Shown: positions 30,785-40,364 of the stretch, piece by piece
Layout of the letters: each line of letters opens with the position of its first letter
How positions within the stretch are numbered: position 1 is the stretch's first letter
DNA from: Bacillota bacterium
Lineage (GTDB): Bacteria; Bacillota; Limnochordia; Limnochordales; ZCTH02-B6
Assembly: GCA_017656145.1 (NCBI GenBank)
Contig: JACDOI010000020.1
Span: 1-44,461, forward strand
DNA: 44,461 bases
Direction: 5' to 3'
Made by a program: the position numbers and the translations under genes
The notes under the pieces: generated by a model
Told to the model about the DNA's origin: nothing
Database searches by the model: none
The model's input: only the letters and a program-made list of their open reading frames with translations

Positions 30785-31861
30785 GTGAGCCGACCTAACT
30801 TGGTCGCGGTGGTCATCGCAGGCGGCAGCGGCACGCGCTTTTGGCCGCTGAGCACGCCCGATCGTCCCAAGCAGTTCCTGCACTTGTTCGGCGATCAGAC
30901 GATGCTTGAGCATACGGTGGACCGGCTGAAGGGTCTGGTGCCGCCCGAGCGCATCTTGATCGTCACCGGCCGCCGGTTCACCAATACGGTTCGGGAGCTT
31001 TTGCCGGCCATCCCGCCGGCCAACATCATCGGGGAGCCGCAAGGCCGGGACACCGCAGCGGCGCTCGTGCTCGCAGGCCTAGTCTGCCGGCAGCGCTGGG
31101 GCGATCCGGTCATGGCCGTTTTGCCCGCCGACCACGTCATTGAGCCGACCGGAGCCTTGCATGAGGCGGTGCGTTCCGCTGCGGCGGCAGCCGGGCGGGA
31201 CCGGCTATACACGTTCGGCATTCGGCCTGATCATCCGGCCACGGGCTACGGTTATCTGCAGGCCGGGGAACCGGTCTTGGAGGACGGCCTCGTCCACCGC
31301 CGGGTAGTGCGGTTTCGGGAAAAACCGTCCCGGGAGGTGGCTGAAGAATATTTGCGGACCGGCGGGTACTTTTGGAACAGCGGGATGTTCGTCTGGTCCA
31401 CCGGAGCATTTCTGCGGGCGGTGGAGCGCCACTTGCCGGAGCATGCCCGCTTGCTCTTTCCGCTCGAACGCTGGGTGGACGAAGCCGAATGGGACGAGCG
31501 GTTGGAAGACGCCTTCGGTCGGGTGCCCCGGATCTCAGTGGATTACGGCGTCATGGAGAAGGCCGCCGAGGTGTACATGGTGGAAGCGCCGTTCCGGTGG
31601 AGCGACGTAGGAGGCTGGCCGGCCTTGGCGCCCTTTCTCACCGGCGACGGGAAGGGGAACGCGGTGCGCGGGCGGGTCCACTCGTGGAACGCCGAAAAAA
31701 ACATCGTATTTTGCGAGGACGACGCTGAAGTGGTTGCCTTGGTCGGCGTGGAAGACCTGATCGTGGTCCGGGCCGGCAAGCGGACCTTAGTGGCCCGCAA
31801 AGATCGGGCCGAGGACATCAAACGGCTGGTCGAGAGTCTGCAGCTGCGAGGCAGCCTTTGA
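30785..31861 (+). CDS. Mannose-1-phosphate guanylyltransferase
   Basis: It makes GDP-mannose from GTP and mannose 1-phosphate. The 358-residue product has the nucleotidyltransferase signature VIAGGSGTRFWPLSTPDRPKQFL, GEPQGRDTAAAL, the LPADH metal-site region and VRFREKPS, followed by FWNSGMFVWS. It is the short form, without a C-terminal isomerase cupin. GAGG at 30773-30776 is eight bases from GTG 30785; the ATG at 30779 is too close to that site but cannot be excluded. It starts 11 bases after the fused glycosyltransferase and precedes the phosphomannomutase, forming a pathway operon. Confidence 0.93.
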   Translation: MSRPNLVAVVIAGGSGTRFWPLSTPDRPKQFLHLFGDQTMLEHTVDRLKGLVPPERILIVTGRRFTNTVRELLPAIPPANIIGEPQGRDTAAALVLAGLVCRQRWGDPVMAVLPADHVIEPTGALHEAVRSAAAAAGRDRLYTFGIRPDHPATGYGYLQAGEPVLEDGLVHRRVVRFREKPSREVAEEYLRTGGYFWNSGMFVWSTGAFLRAVERHLPEHARLLFPLERWVDEAEWDERLEDAFGRVPRISVDYGVMEKAAEVYMVEAPFRWSDVGGWPALAPFLTGDGKGNAVRGRVHSWNAEKNIVFCEDDAEVVALVGVEDLIVVRAGKRTLVARKDRAEDIKRLVESLQLRGSL

Positions 31862-31945
31862 GCAGCCAATAGCGGTGCTTTTGGGCGATTCCCGGAGCCA
31901 AATCGGGGCTTCGGCGGGCGTGAGCGCAAGGCAGGAGGGCAAACC

Positions 31946-33304
31946 GTGAGCAATCGTCTGGCGTGTTTCAAGGCGTACGACGTCCGGGGCGTCGTCCCCG
32001 GCGAATTGAATGAAGATTTGGCGTACCGCATCGGTAGGGCGTATGCGGAAGTGATTTCGCCGCGCCGGGTGGCGGTGGGGCGGGACGTGCGCCCGTCCGG
32101 GGAGTTGCTTGTGGAGGCCCTGTCCCGGGGACTGGCTGACGGGGGCGTAGATGTGCTGGACATCGGCGTCGTCGGCACCGAGCAAGTGTACTTCGCCACG
32201 TTTCACTGGGGCCTTGATGGGGGGATCATGGTCACCGCCAGCCACAATCCGCCGGAGTACAACGGCATGAAGTTCGTCCGGCAGGAGGCCATTCCCATCA
32301 GCGGCGACAGCGGACTGTTCGATATCGAAGAGCGGGCCCGCCGCGGGGCGTTTCCGCCCCCCATCATCAGGGGCCGGGTGAGCCGCGCGGACGTCTCAGA
32401 CGAGTACATCGAACATTTGTTGACATATGTGGACGGCTCGCGGCTAGCGCCGTTTCGCATCGCCTGCAACCCGGGCAACGGCTGCGCCGGGCCCGTCCTT
32501 GAGCGACTCGGAGCCCGGCTGCCGTTCCGACTGGTCACCCGGTTCGCCGAGCCTGACGGGACGTTTCCTAACGGCGTGCCCAATCCCCTGTTGCCTGAAA
32601 ACCGGTCGGCGACGGCGGACCTCGTGCGGGAAAGCCAGGCCGATTTCGGCGTCGCATGGGACGGCGACTTCGACCGGTGTTTCCTGTTTGATGAGCAAGG
32701 TCAGTTCATCGAAGGGTACTACATTGTGGGGCTGCTGGCCCAGGCCATATTGCGCCGGCACCCGGGCGCGACGATCCTGCACGACCCACGTCTTGTGTGG
32801 AACACGGTGGACATCGTCCAGTCCATGGGCGGCCGACCGGTGATGAGCAAAACCGGGCACGCGTTCATCAAAGAACGGATGAGGCAAGAGGATGCGGCCT
32901 ACGGCGGCGAGATGTCCGCCCACCATTATTTCCGGGATTTTCGCTACTGCGACAGCGGCATGATCCCCTGGCTGCTCGTGGCCCAGTTGTTGTCCGAGAC
33001 TGACCGGCCCTTGTCCGCCCTGGTCGCGGAGCGCATCGAAAAGTATCCGGTCAGCGGCGAGATCAACCGGCGGCTGGCCGATCCGGACGCCGCGCTGGCG
33101 CGCCTTGAGGAAACGTACGCCAGGGGAGCGCTGGCGGTGGATCGCACCGACGGCATCAGCATGGAATTCGAGCGGTGGCGGTTCAATGTGCGCAAGTCCA
33201 ACACCGAGCCGTTGGTCCGGTTAAACGTGGAAACCCGGGGCGACCGGACGTTGCTCGCGGAAAAAACAGCCGAGCTCCTGGAAGTCCTCGGAGGTGAGGC
33301 GTGA
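31946..33304 (+). CDS. Phosphomannomutase/phosphoglucomutase
   Basis: It converts mannose 6-phosphate to mannose 1-phosphate, the substrate of the upstream guanylyltransferase. The 452-residue product starts [25 protein letters not shown]. It has the phosphoserine loop [14 protein letters not shown], the metal loop DGDFDRCF, the sugar-binding [13 protein letters not shown] and the phosphate-binding [17 protein letters not shown] at 31946 has AGGAGGG six bases upstream. The gene ends seven bases from the convergent gerAC. Confidence 0.94.
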   Translation: MSNRLACFKAYDVRGVVPGELNEDLAYRIGRAYAEVISPRRVAVGRDVRPSGELLVEALSRGLADGGVDVLDIGVVGTEQVYFATFHWGLDGGIMVTASHNPPEYNGMKFVRQEAIPISGDSGLFDIEERARRGAFPPPIIRGRVSRADVSDEYIEHLLTYVDGSRLAPFRIACNPGNGCAGPVLERLGARLPFRLVTRFAEPDGTFPNGVPNPLLPENRSATADLVRESQADFGVAWDGDFDRCFLFDEQGQFIEGYYIVGLLAQAILRRHPGATILHDPRLVWNTVDIVQSMGGRPVMSKTGHAFIKERMRQEDAAYGGEMSAHHYFRDFRYCDSGMIPWLLVAQLLSETDRPLSALVAERIEKYPVSGEINRRLADPDAALARLEETYARGALAVDRTDGISMEFERWRFNVRKSNTEPLVRLNVETRGDRTLLAEKTAELLEVLGGEA

Positions 33305-33311
33305 AGTCGGG

Positions 33312-34535
33312 TCAGCGCGCGAGGCCGGTTCGAGAGAGCCGCATCCTCACGTCCACTTCGACTTCTGCCTGCGCGTAGAGATCGTCCCAGCGGTCGGCCA
33401 CCCGCCGCCACGCGTCGGGCGAACGGCGGTAGAGGTGCTCGGCGAACCCGAAGATGTCTGCTCTCAGTTGCTGCAGGCGGGATACGGTCCGGCGAATCTC
33501 CTGGGCGATGGCATCGGCTACGGCCTGTTCCAGTTGAGGCCAGTAGGGATCATCGGACAAGGGCGTTAGGGCGCCGGCCTCATAGATGGATCCCTCGCCT
33601 TCCACCCGGATGACGAGGCGGAGCGAATCATCACCGGGCTCGGCGTCCAGACTGGACCGGGTGTGCAATATACTGACGGTCACCGTGCGGTCGGGATCCG
33701 CCGGGTACGGTACGGAGATAAATCCTTGGGAGCCACCCCGGATCCAGGACACGCCGCGCGCGTCCGGGCCTTGGACGGCTCCGACTAACCGATCCCCGTT
33801 GAAGACGGCCATACCGATGATCTCGATCTCATTGGGCAAGGTTTCGCCCGGGGCGGAGGGCGGTTGGCCGGCAGCGGGCTGTTGCTCAAATCCGGCCGGA
33901 ACCCGAGCCGTGAGGGGATTGATGCGCCGCACGAGGGGCGCGGCCGCGTCCCGGCGCGGGGATAGAACCCACTGGACCAGCTGATAAACGTGGGCCTGAT
34001 AGGCGACGTCGATGCGCTGCACGTGCCGGATGATGCCGATTACTGCTGAACCCGGCAACGGATCCAGTACCGGCTGGCTGTCCATAAACTGTTGGGCGGG
34101 GCCTTCGCTGACGACCACCACGGTTCCCGGCCGCACTTGCGGATGGCGCAGCGCCCAAGCGAAGACGGGGCCGGCTCCGGAGCGGGCCACTTCCTCACCC
34201 ACAACGATAACCCGCATATGATCAAGGCGCGTCTGCCGCGGGACCTGGCGTCCGATCGCGCTCAAAGCCAGCTGCAGGGAGGCGGCACGAGAGCTGATCA
34301 GGTAAAACGGCGTGCCGCTCGATGGGCCCACGCCGGAACCGCTGGCCTGCGCCGACAAGTGCGCGGGCAAGGCGATCATCTGCGTGACTACCCATTGGTC
34401 CGGATCCGCGGGGTCCAAGTCCACTCCGAGCATCATCACAAACGCCGTTTCTTCGATCGGTGAATGGTCCCAACATCCCCCCGCCACAATAGCCAGTGCG
34501 GCGAGCCCCGCGACGGCCATTATCCGGAGTCTCAC
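33312..34535 (-). CDS. gerAC: Spore germination lipoprotein GerAC
   Basis: GerAC is the lipoprotein subunit of a Ger(A)-type nutrient germinant receptor in the spore inner membrane. The 407-residue protein has a lipobox IVAGGC (Cys21) followed by WDHSPIEETAFVMMLGVDLD, the typical start of the mature domain, and a C-terminal coiled-coil-like helix. GTG at 34535 overlaps the gerAA stop by four bases, so translation is coupled. It is the last gene of the B-A-C operon. Confidence 0.93.
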   Translation of the reverse strand: MRLRIMAVAGLAALAIVAGGCWDHSPIEETAFVMMLGVDLDPADPDQWVVTQMIALPAHLSAQASGSGVGPSSGTPFYLISSRAASLQLALSAIGRQVPRQTRLDHMRVIVVGEEVARSGAGPVFAWALRHPQVRPGTVVVVSEGPAQQFMDSQPVLDPLPGSAVIGIIRHVQRIDVAYQAHVYQLVQWVLSPRRDAAAPLVRRINPLTARVPAGFEQQPAAGQPPSAPGETLPNEIEIIGMAVFNGDRLVGAVQGPDARGVSWIRGGSQGFISVPYPADPDRTVTVSILHTRSSLDAEPGDDSLRLVIRVEGEGSIYEAGALTPLSDDPYWPQLEQAVADAIAQEIRRTVSRLQQLRADIFGFAEHLYRRSPDAWRRVADRWDDLYAQAEVEVDVRMRLSRTGLAR

Positions 34536-36124
34536 GGTCGCTCACCTGGCCGGGGTCCCTTGGGCTGGGGCTTTTGCCCCGGCGGCTGGCGGCGCAATTG
34601 GCCCGGCCGGGCCGTGTACCAAGGGCGCATCTGGTGCCACCACACCGGCCCCCGGAAGGTGGCGTCCTGCAACCCCTTGAACCAGACGGGAATGACGGGC
34701 GTCAGGTAAGGGACGCCGTACGACCGGGAGCTCACTAAAAGTCCCACCACCAGCATAAACCCGAAGAACACGCCGAACAGGCCAAGCACGCCGGCCAGCG
34801 CCATCATGGGAAATCGCAACAGACGGATCGCGTTGGCCAGCGGGGTGGCCGGGATGGCGAAGGTGGCGATGGCGGTCATGCCCACGACCACGATCATCAA
34901 AGGGCTGACAAGCCCCGCCCGGACCGCGGACTCACCGATGACGAGCACGCCGACGATGGACAAAGCCTGCCCGAACTGCCGGGGCATGCGCAACCCTGCT
35001 TCCCGCAACACCTCAAAGGCCATCTCCATCAAAACGGCTTCGATGATGGGCGGAAATGGGATGCCCTCCCTTGAAGCCGCAATGGTGAACAAAAGCCGCG
35101 TCGGCACAAGCTCGTGGTGGTAGGAGATGAGAGAGACGTAGATGGACGGCGCCATTAGGCCGACCGCAACCGATATCCACCGGACCATGCGCGTGAAAGA
35201 AGCGTAGAAAAATCGCTGGTGGAAGTCGTCGCTGGACTGCAGCAGCGCGGAGAACGTGCCGGGCATCACCAAAGCCAGTGGAGAACCGTCGACCAGGATC
35301 GCCACGTTGCCTTCGAGCATCATGGAGGCTACCCGGTCGGGCCGCTCCGTCGTAACCGTGCTGGGGAAAGGAGAAAGCGGGTTGTCGGACGTCAACTCGT
35401 CTACGTGGTTGATGCCCAATACCCCGTCGATGTCCACCGACCGCAGGCGATGCCGCACCTCCGCCACCAACTCGTTCCGGGCGATGCCCGCTAAGTACAA
35501 GAGTCGAACCTGGGTGCGGGTTTGCTCCCCCAGTACGAACTGCTCCGAGCGAAAGCGATGGGTGCGGAGCCGCCGGCGCACAAGGGCGAGGTTGGTGGCC
35601 AGATCCTCGGTGAACCCTTCCCGGGGTCCGACCTCCGTCGGCTCGGTTTGTACCTGCTCTACGGCCCGTTTGGCCCAGTTCCGAACGTCATACGCGGTGG
35701 CACCCTCTCTATCCCGCAACAGGACGCAGTGTCCCAGCAACAACGCGCTGGCCGCGCCATCCAGCGTCTCAAGGCGCGATTGCTGGGCGGGAAACGGTTC
35801 TCGGGCCTTCGCGGACGGTTCCCGGGTCAACGGAGCGATGATATGTTCTGCCACCTGGTTCTGGTCGACGAGGCCGTCGATGTAAACGAGGATGGCTTGA
35901 CTTTCGGCCCCATCGATGGGGCGGATTACGAGCTCCGGTGGCTCGCCCAACAGGCGGCGAATGTGCTCAGCGTCGCGGCGCGCGTTCCCCGACAGGCGCT
36001 CGGAGCGGCTCCCGCGGCGCTCGTCCTGTTCATCCCTCCTGCTGTCGAGCTCGGCGGACCGGCGCCGCGCGATCCTGAAGACGCGCCTTAGCCTCCGGCC
36101 CACCCAGCCGCCAAGCCCGCTCAT
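34532..36124 (-). CDS. gerAA: Spore germination receptor subunit GerAA
   Basis: GerAA-type proteins are the largest membrane subunit of germinant receptors. The 530-residue product has a long cytoplasmic N-domain (charged Arg-rich first 45 residues) and the conserved PLSPFPSTVTTERPDRVASMMLEGNVAILVDGSPLALVMPG. The membrane region carries SYHHELVPTRLLFTIAASREGIPFPPIIEAVLMEMAFEVLREAG. The C-terminus is a Pro/Gln/Arg-rich tail. The ATG at 36124 overlaps the gerAB stop. The tail beyond the last helix is longer and more basic than in Bacillus relatives. Confidence 0.95.
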   Translation of the reverse strand: MSGLGGWVGRRLRRVFRIARRRSAELDSRRDEQDERRGSRSERLSGNARRDAEHIRRLLGEPPELVIRPIDGAESQAILVYIDGLVDQNQVAEHIIAPLTREPSAKAREPFPAQQSRLETLDGAASALLLGHCVLLRDREGATAYDVRNWAKRAVEQVQTEPTEVGPREGFTEDLATNLALVRRRLRTHRFRSEQFVLGEQTRTQVRLLYLAGIARNELVAEVRHRLRSVDIDGVLGINHVDELTSDNPLSPFPSTVTTERPDRVASMMLEGNVAILVDGSPLALVMPGTFSALLQSSDDFHQRFFYASFTRMVRWISVAVGLMAPSIYVSLISYHHELVPTRLLFTIAASREGIPFPPIIEAVLMEMAFEVLREAGLRMPRQFGQALSIVGVLVIGESAVRAGLVSPLMIVVVGMTAIATFAIPATPLANAIRLLRFPMMALAGVLGLFGVFFGFMLVVGLLVSSRSYGVPYLTPVIPVWFKGLQDATFRGPVWWHQMRPWYTARPGQLRRQPPGQKPQPKGPRPGERP

Positions 36125-37218
36125 CCCTGGGTTGATTGCCCTCCCCGAAGCAAAGCGATCAACAGCAACAGCGCGGGGGCAAGTTCAAACGGCAAGGCGT
36201 AGCGCAGATACGATTCGGGGCGGAAGAAGTTCAGTACATCGGGCATGGTGGGCTGGACAATGGACGCGAGGACGAGCATGACTGCCGCCACCGGCCACGC
36301 CGCGGCCGGCACGGTCAACCGGGGCAACACGGCGCTTACGCCGAGGCACGCGCCGAAGAAAAGGACCGTCAGTCTCACCCCCAGGGTGGTGATCCAAAGA
36401 ACGAGGAGCAGCCACTCAAGGCGTTCCAGGGAAAATCCCAAGGTGACGATGCGGGCCGCGGTGAGCGCGGGCATGGCCGACAAGGCAACCCCTTCCGGCC
36501 CCAGAATGGCCACCAGCAGACCCGCGCCCGCGGCAACCAAAGCGGCGCTGAGCAGCAACGAGAACGCGAGGGCTTTGGCCGATTCGGAAGGGCGGTTTAG
36601 GTAGGGCAGGGCCAGCAGACCGACGATGGCTGTCTCGCCGAATACTCCGATGCCGGCCAATGACTGGCGGAGCAGCGGCATCCAGCCTTCGGCCAAAACA
36701 GGCCCAAGCAGCCCGAGATCCGCATTGGGCAGTGCGATGGCGTAGTACGCGCCAAGCCCGACCAAGGCCAGGAAGGCCGCCATCTCGGAGATCCGCCCGA
36801 TGAACTCAAACCCTTCGCGGGCCCCGACGAGGGCCAAAATGAGGAAACAGACCACGAACACGATCTGCGGCGTCCGGACGAACACCACGCTCACCAGAAA
36901 GAGCGAGAATCCTCTCACCGCGATAGCTGCCCACAAGACGAACATCGCCGTGAGCAGCAAGTTGAAGACGGTGCCGGCGTACCGGCCCAATACCGCCCGG
37001 GAGATTTCGTACACCGTTTGCTCGGGGAACCGCTGAGCAAGGCTGTGGACCGGGGCTACGATGATGCCCGCGGCCAAGGCGGAAATGAAGACCGCGAGCC
37101 ACGATTCCCGCACCGGAGGAAGGCTGGAGGTGAGAGCGGGCGTGAAGGTGACGAGAAACGAGATTTGTACCGCGATTATCGCCGCGGTAACTTGCCACCA
37201 CGAGATCTCGTAGCGCAC
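36121..37218 (-). CDS. gerAB: Spore germination receptor subunit GerAB
   Basis: GerAB is the amino-acid-permease-like subunit that binds the germinant. The 365-residue protein has ten hydrophobic segments beginning YEISWWQVTAAIIAVQISFLVTF, and the family pattern AVLGRYAGTVFNLLLTAMFVLWAAIAVRGF. GTG at 37218 has GGGAG nine bases upstream; the frame is open far upstream without membrane character. The gene order B-A-C differs from the A-B-C order of Bacillus subtilis gerA. The germinant cannot be read from sequence. Confidence 0.93.
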   Translation of the reverse strand: MRYEISWWQVTAAIIAVQISFLVTFTPALTSSLPPVRESWLAVFISALAAGIIVAPVHSLAQRFPEQTVYEISRAVLGRYAGTVFNLLLTAMFVLWAAIAVRGFSLFLVSVVFVRTPQIVFVVCFLILALVGAREGFEFIGRISEMAAFLALVGLGAYYAIALPNADLGLLGPVLAEGWMPLLRQSLAGIGVFGETAIVGLLALPYLNRPSESAKALAFSLLLSAALVAAGAGLLVAILGPEGVALSAMPALTAARIVTLGFSLERLEWLLLVLWITTLGVRLTVLFFGACLGVSAVLPRLTVPAAAWPVAAVMLVLASIVQPTMPDVLNFFRPESYLRYALPFELAPALLLLIALLRGGQSTQG

Positions 37219-37258
37219 CGAAAGAGGCTCCCGTCTGCATGGGATAGGCGCACGCTTC

Positions 37259-37288
37259 CAGTATGAACCCGGGCTCTCCGCGCTATGC
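37259..37288 (-). promoter_or_regulatory. Sigma-G-like promoter of the ger operon
   Basis: On the minus strand GCATA (plus 37284-37288) and CATACTG (plus 37259-37265) are spaced by 18 bp. They match the forespore sigma-G consensus (-35 gHATR, -10 CATnnTA) with one -10 mismatch, 41 bases before the gerAB start. This agrees with known forespore expression of germinant receptors. Confidence 0.5.
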
Positions 37289-37393
37289 GCCAATGGGGCG
37301 ACTCCCGCCGGGGTGGACAAGGCCCGCGGTCCGGGAGTACACTGAGGGCGACGGCTGACGGCAGCTTTCCTGCCAGGCCGCGGTGATGGGGGG

Positions 37394-38083
37394 ATGGGAA
37401 AGGCGATGTCGTGGTTGGTCCCTCTGGCGTCGTGCCTCATCGCGGCTGCGTTCGCCGTGGTGCTCCTGAACCAATACCGGCAGCGGCGGCGGACCCATCA
37501 GCTTATGTGGTCCATCGGCATGTTGCTGTTCGTCCTGGCCACATTCGGCGAAGCGTACGGGGCGATCTATGGCTGGAGTTCGTTCGTGTACAAGTTGTAC
37601 TACTTCGCCGGTGTAGCGCTGCCCGGTGTTCTGGGAGCTGGTACCGTCTACTTGATGGCCCGGGAGCGGCCCGTTATCGGCCATGTGTACGCGGCGGCCG
37701 TGGCCGCGGTGGGCGTTTTGTTTTTGCTGGCCGTCGGCCGGGCGGAACTGAACATGGCAGCGCTGGCCGGAAGCGGCATCGCCCCTGAGCACGCAGAAAT
37801 CCTTCCAGTTGCGGCCCGGCGGCCCTACAGTGTGTTGCTCTCGGCCGTCGGAGGGCTCGTCATGGTTGCCGGCGCGCTGTACTCGTGGCTCCGGCACGGG
37901 CTTACGTACAACCGACAGATTTTCCTTGGGGGCCTCGTCTTCGTCACCGGAGGCATCCTGGCTGCGCGGTTCGGGTTTCCTGCCGCGATCCCCGTCACCA
38001 ACTTGCTCGGCATCATTCTCGTCTTCTCGGGCGTCATGGCCGCCGAACGGGGACGGCGGCAGTTCACGGGCCAGGCCAGCTGA
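37394..38083 (+). CDS. Polytopic membrane protein of unknown function
   Basis: The 229-residue protein has about seven membrane helices: an N-terminal helix (MSWLVPLASCLIAAAFAVVLLNQYRQRRR), then helices in SIGMLLFVLATFGEAYGAIYGW, YYFAGVALPGVLGAGTVYL and so on, ending in the basic tail ERGRRQFTGQAS. The arrangement suggests a 7TM sensory or accessory protein, but I do not recognise a family. ATG at 37394 has GGGGGG just upstream, and ATG 37406 is an alternative. It is divergent from the ger operon and ends 21 bases from the convergent methyltransferase gene. Confidence 0.75.
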   Translation: MGKAMSWLVPLASCLIAAAFAVVLLNQYRQRRRTHQLMWSIGMLLFVLATFGEAYGAIYGWSSFVYKLYYFAGVALPGVLGAGTVYLMARERPVIGHVYAAAVAAVGVLFLLAVGRAELNMAALAGSGIAPEHAEILPVAARRPYSVLLSAVGGLVMVAGALYSWLRHGLTYNRQIFLGGLVFVTGGILAARFGFPAAIPVTNLLGIILVFSGVMAAERGRRQFTGQAS

Positions 38084-38103
38084 ACCCGGCGCGCTGGGTC
38101 TCT

Positions 38104-39048
38104 TCATTCGCTCCCCGTCGAGGAGGCGGCGCCCCCGCCGGCCAGTTGCGCGAGCCGGGTTTGGGCAAGGCGACAGTAGTCCTCAACAATGTCGTAGCCG
38201 ACGTAATGGCGCCCGGTCTGCGCGGCTGCGAGGCACGTGGAGCCCGACCCGTTGAACGGATCGAGGACGACATCACCGACGTAGCTGTACAGCCGGATGA
38301 CCCGGGTTGCGAGCTGCACGGGAAACGGGGCGGGGTGGCCCACTTTCCGGGCCGACTCGGGCGGGATCTCCCATACCGATAAGGTAGAAGCCAGAAACTC
38401 GTCCCGGGAAATGTCGCTCGTTCCCGGTTCGGGACGAGCGAACGTTTCTTTTGCAAATACGAGCAAATATTCGTGTATGTCCCTCAGGCGCGGCGCTTTG
38501 GCCGACATCCAGCTGCCCCAAGCGCAACTGCCGCTCATGCCCCTCCCCTTTTGCCAGATGACCTCACCGGCCGGCAAAAATCCGATGGCCATATGGCGGG
38601 CGTAAAAGTAGGCGTGCAACGGGATGTACGGTTTGCGGCCGAGATTGGCCACGTTGATGACGTAGCGCCCGCCTGGCTTGAGAACCCGGTACACTTCCGC
38701 ACCGACCCGGGTGATCAGGTCCAGGTACTCGCCGAGGTCGAGGTTTTCGTCGTACTCCTTACCCGCGTTGTACGGCGGCGAGGTGAACGCGAGCGCCACC
38801 GACTCGTCCGGGACGTGGTGCATGTCCTCAGAAGTATGGCAGTAAATCCGGTCAGCCCATTCGGAAAGCGGCCGGGGAGGTACAGAGCGCACCGGACGGC
38901 GGCCATCGGACTCCCCGCTCGCCGATGGCCCGCCAAAGAGCGAAAGCGGCTGCTCAACCCGGTAGAGGCTGCGGCCGTAAAACGCGGCCGCGTCGTGGGA
39001 TTCCCGTTTGGACGCCCCGAAAGCGTACGTCCGGGTGCCGCGCCTCAC
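38104..39048 (-). CDS. Solitary beta-class DNA methyltransferase, probably N4-cytosine
   Basis: The 314-residue protein has the catalytic motif TSPPYN (residues 89-94) ahead of the AdoMet-binding [13 protein letters not shown] and YVGYDI near the C-terminus. That motif order defines the beta class, and SPPY is typical of N4-cytosine enzymes whereas DPPY is typical of N6-adenine. The first ~60 residues are a poorly conserved extension. No restriction endonuclease or specificity subunit lies nearby, so it may act as an orphan or regulatory methylase. GTG at 39048 overlaps the msrA stop by four bases, with GGGAGG inside msrA as ribosome binding site. Confidence 0.9.
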   Translation of the reverse strand: MRRGTRTYAFGASKRESHDAAAFYGRSLYRVEQPLSLFGGPSASGESDGRRPVRSVPPRPLSEWADRIYCHTSEDMHHVPDESVALAFTSPPYNAGKEYDENLDLGEYLDLITRVGAEVYRVLKPGGRYVINVANLGRKPYIPLHAYFYARHMAIGFLPAGEVIWQKGRGMSGSCAWGSWMSAKAPRLRDIHEYLLVFAKETFARPEPGTSDISRDEFLASTLSVWEIPPESARKVGHPAPFPVQLATRVIRLYSYVGDVVLDPFNGSGSTCLAAAQTGRHYVGYDIVEDYCRLAQTRLAQLAGGGAASSTGSE

Positions 39049-39602
39049 CCGTTTTCCTCCCGCTTGAGCCGGGCCGCGAACGTCTTGCGAAACTTGGCCA
39101 CTTTCGGGGCGATGACGAGCCGGCAGTACCCCTGATCCGGGTTGCGCCGGAAATATTCCCGGTGGTATTCCTCGGCCGGATAAAACGCCTCCAACGGAAC
39201 GACCTGGGTTACCACGGGCCCGCCCCAGGCGCCGCTTTGCTCCGCTTCCCGGATGGCTTCCAAGGCCGTTTGCCGCTGGTCTTCATCGTGATAGAGAATG
39301 ATCGATCGGTACTGGGGCCCCACATCGTTTCCCTGGCGGTTGGGCGTGGTCGGATCGTGGATCGCGAAAAACACGTCCAACAGGTCGCGATACGAGATGA
39401 CCCGCGGATCGTAGTGCACCTGCACAACCTCGGCATGGCCCGTCGTTCCGGTGCACACCTGACGGTAGGTGGGATGGGACACATGCCCGCCGGCGTAACC
39501 CGGCACCACCCGGTTTACGCCTTCGAGCTGCTCAAAGACCGCTTCCAGGCACCAGAAGCACCCGCCGCCCAAGGTCGCGGTCTGTTCCGTCACACCGGCC
39601 AT
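39045..39602 (-). CDS. msrA: Peptide methionine sulfoxide reductase MsrA
   Basis: MsrA reduces the S-epimer of methionine sulfoxide in proteins. The 185-residue product has the catalytic GGGCFWC (Cys15, with Cys18 nearby), [28 protein letters not shown], and [18 protein letters not shown]-terminal [10 protein letters not shown] contains a further Cys that could act in recycling. ATG at 39602 has AAGGAG eight bases upstream; an ATG two codons earlier is too close to that site. It is the first gene of a two-gene unit with the DNA methyltransferase. Confidence 0.95.
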   Translation of the reverse strand: MAGVTEQTATLGGGCFWCLEAVFEQLEGVNRVVPGYAGGHVSHPTYRQVCTGTTGHAEVVQVHYDPRVISYRDLLDVFFAIHDPTTPNRQGNDVGPQYRSIILYHDEDQRQTALEAIREAEQSGAWGGPVVTQVVPLEAFYPAEEYHREYFRRNPDQGYCRLVIAPKVAKFRKTFAARLKREENG

Positions 39603-39713
39603 AGGCATCGCTCCTTATCGCTGTAATTTCTTTCCCGGCCGCAGTTCCCCTTTCGCCGCTGGCGGAATTGCCGGGCGTGCGGGTAATGGCCGAGGCCGGC
39701 CCGGGGGTACTGG

Positions 39714-40343
39714 TTACGGCTGGGCGGTGAAAAGCTCCCGCCAGTTGCCTTCCTCGATCAACCGGTGAATTTCTTCGGGCGTGCGGCCGGTAAGTTCCGC
39801 GATGTGCTCAAGCAACGCCGGCGGCACCCACGGCGCGATCTCGTCCCCGAGCTCGCCGATGCGTTCCTCGTACTCGTCGAGGCGGTCGAGAATCCGATCG
39901 CGGGTGCTCTCCCACTCCTTCGGCCACAGCTGGTTGGCGATCTCGAGCATTTCCCGGTTGAGAGCGCGGAGCTCCGCCAAAAGCTGCCGCCGCTCCTGCA
40001 TCAGCTCGTCCCACCGCGCAAGAAGCCGGGCCCGTTCAACATCGGCCGCGTTCGGATTCTGGATTTGATCCTGAACATCCGTCACCCCGGCAGCCAGCTC
40101 ATCGGGCTCTGCCCCTGCCTCAGCGGTACCGTTGGGCTCTTCGGCCTTGTTTCCGGCGCCCTCCTCGTCCGACGGTACCTCGGACGCCGTGCCCCACTCA
40201 GCTGGGGCATCCTCGCCAGCGGCCCGCACCTGCGCGGCCCCGGTGCTCGCGCCGCTGTTGCCGTACGCGGTTACGGCGAGCGCTCCGATGACGAACGCCA
40301 AGACGAAACCGATCGCGAGCTTCGCCCGCATGGAAGAATTCAT
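39714..40343 (-). CDS. Membrane-anchored coiled-coil protein of unknown function
   Basis: The 209-residue protein starts MNSSMRAKLAIGFVLAFVIGALAVTAYG, a signal peptide or signal anchor. An acidic low-complexity linker (EDAPAEWGTASEVPSDEEGAGNKAEE) follows, then a helical, coiled-coil-prone region (ERARLLARWDELMQERRQLLAELRALNREM) and a C-terminal TGRTPEEIHRLIEEGNWRELF. It is likely extracytoplasmic. ATG at 40343 has GGAGGAG upstream. The promoter holds a tandem 10-bp repeat. No family recognised. Confidence 0.75.
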   Translation of the reverse strand: MNSSMRAKLAIGFVLAFVIGALAVTAYGNSGASTGAAQVRAAGEDAPAEWGTASEVPSDEEGAGNKAEEPNGTAEAGAEPDELAAGVTDVQDQIQNPNAADVERARLLARWDELMQERRQLLAELRALNREMLEIANQLWPKEWESTRDRILDRLDEYEERIGELGDEIAPWVPPALLEHIAELTGRTPEEIHRLIEEGNWRELFTAQP

Positions 40344-40364
40344 TCGACCACTCCTCCCGCGAGC

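Noticed and set aside
37283-38107. Minus-strand frame opposite the 7TM protein
   Set aside because: Its product is a hydrophilic His/Gln/Arg-rich shadow; the plus strand gives clear membrane helices and a ribosome binding site.
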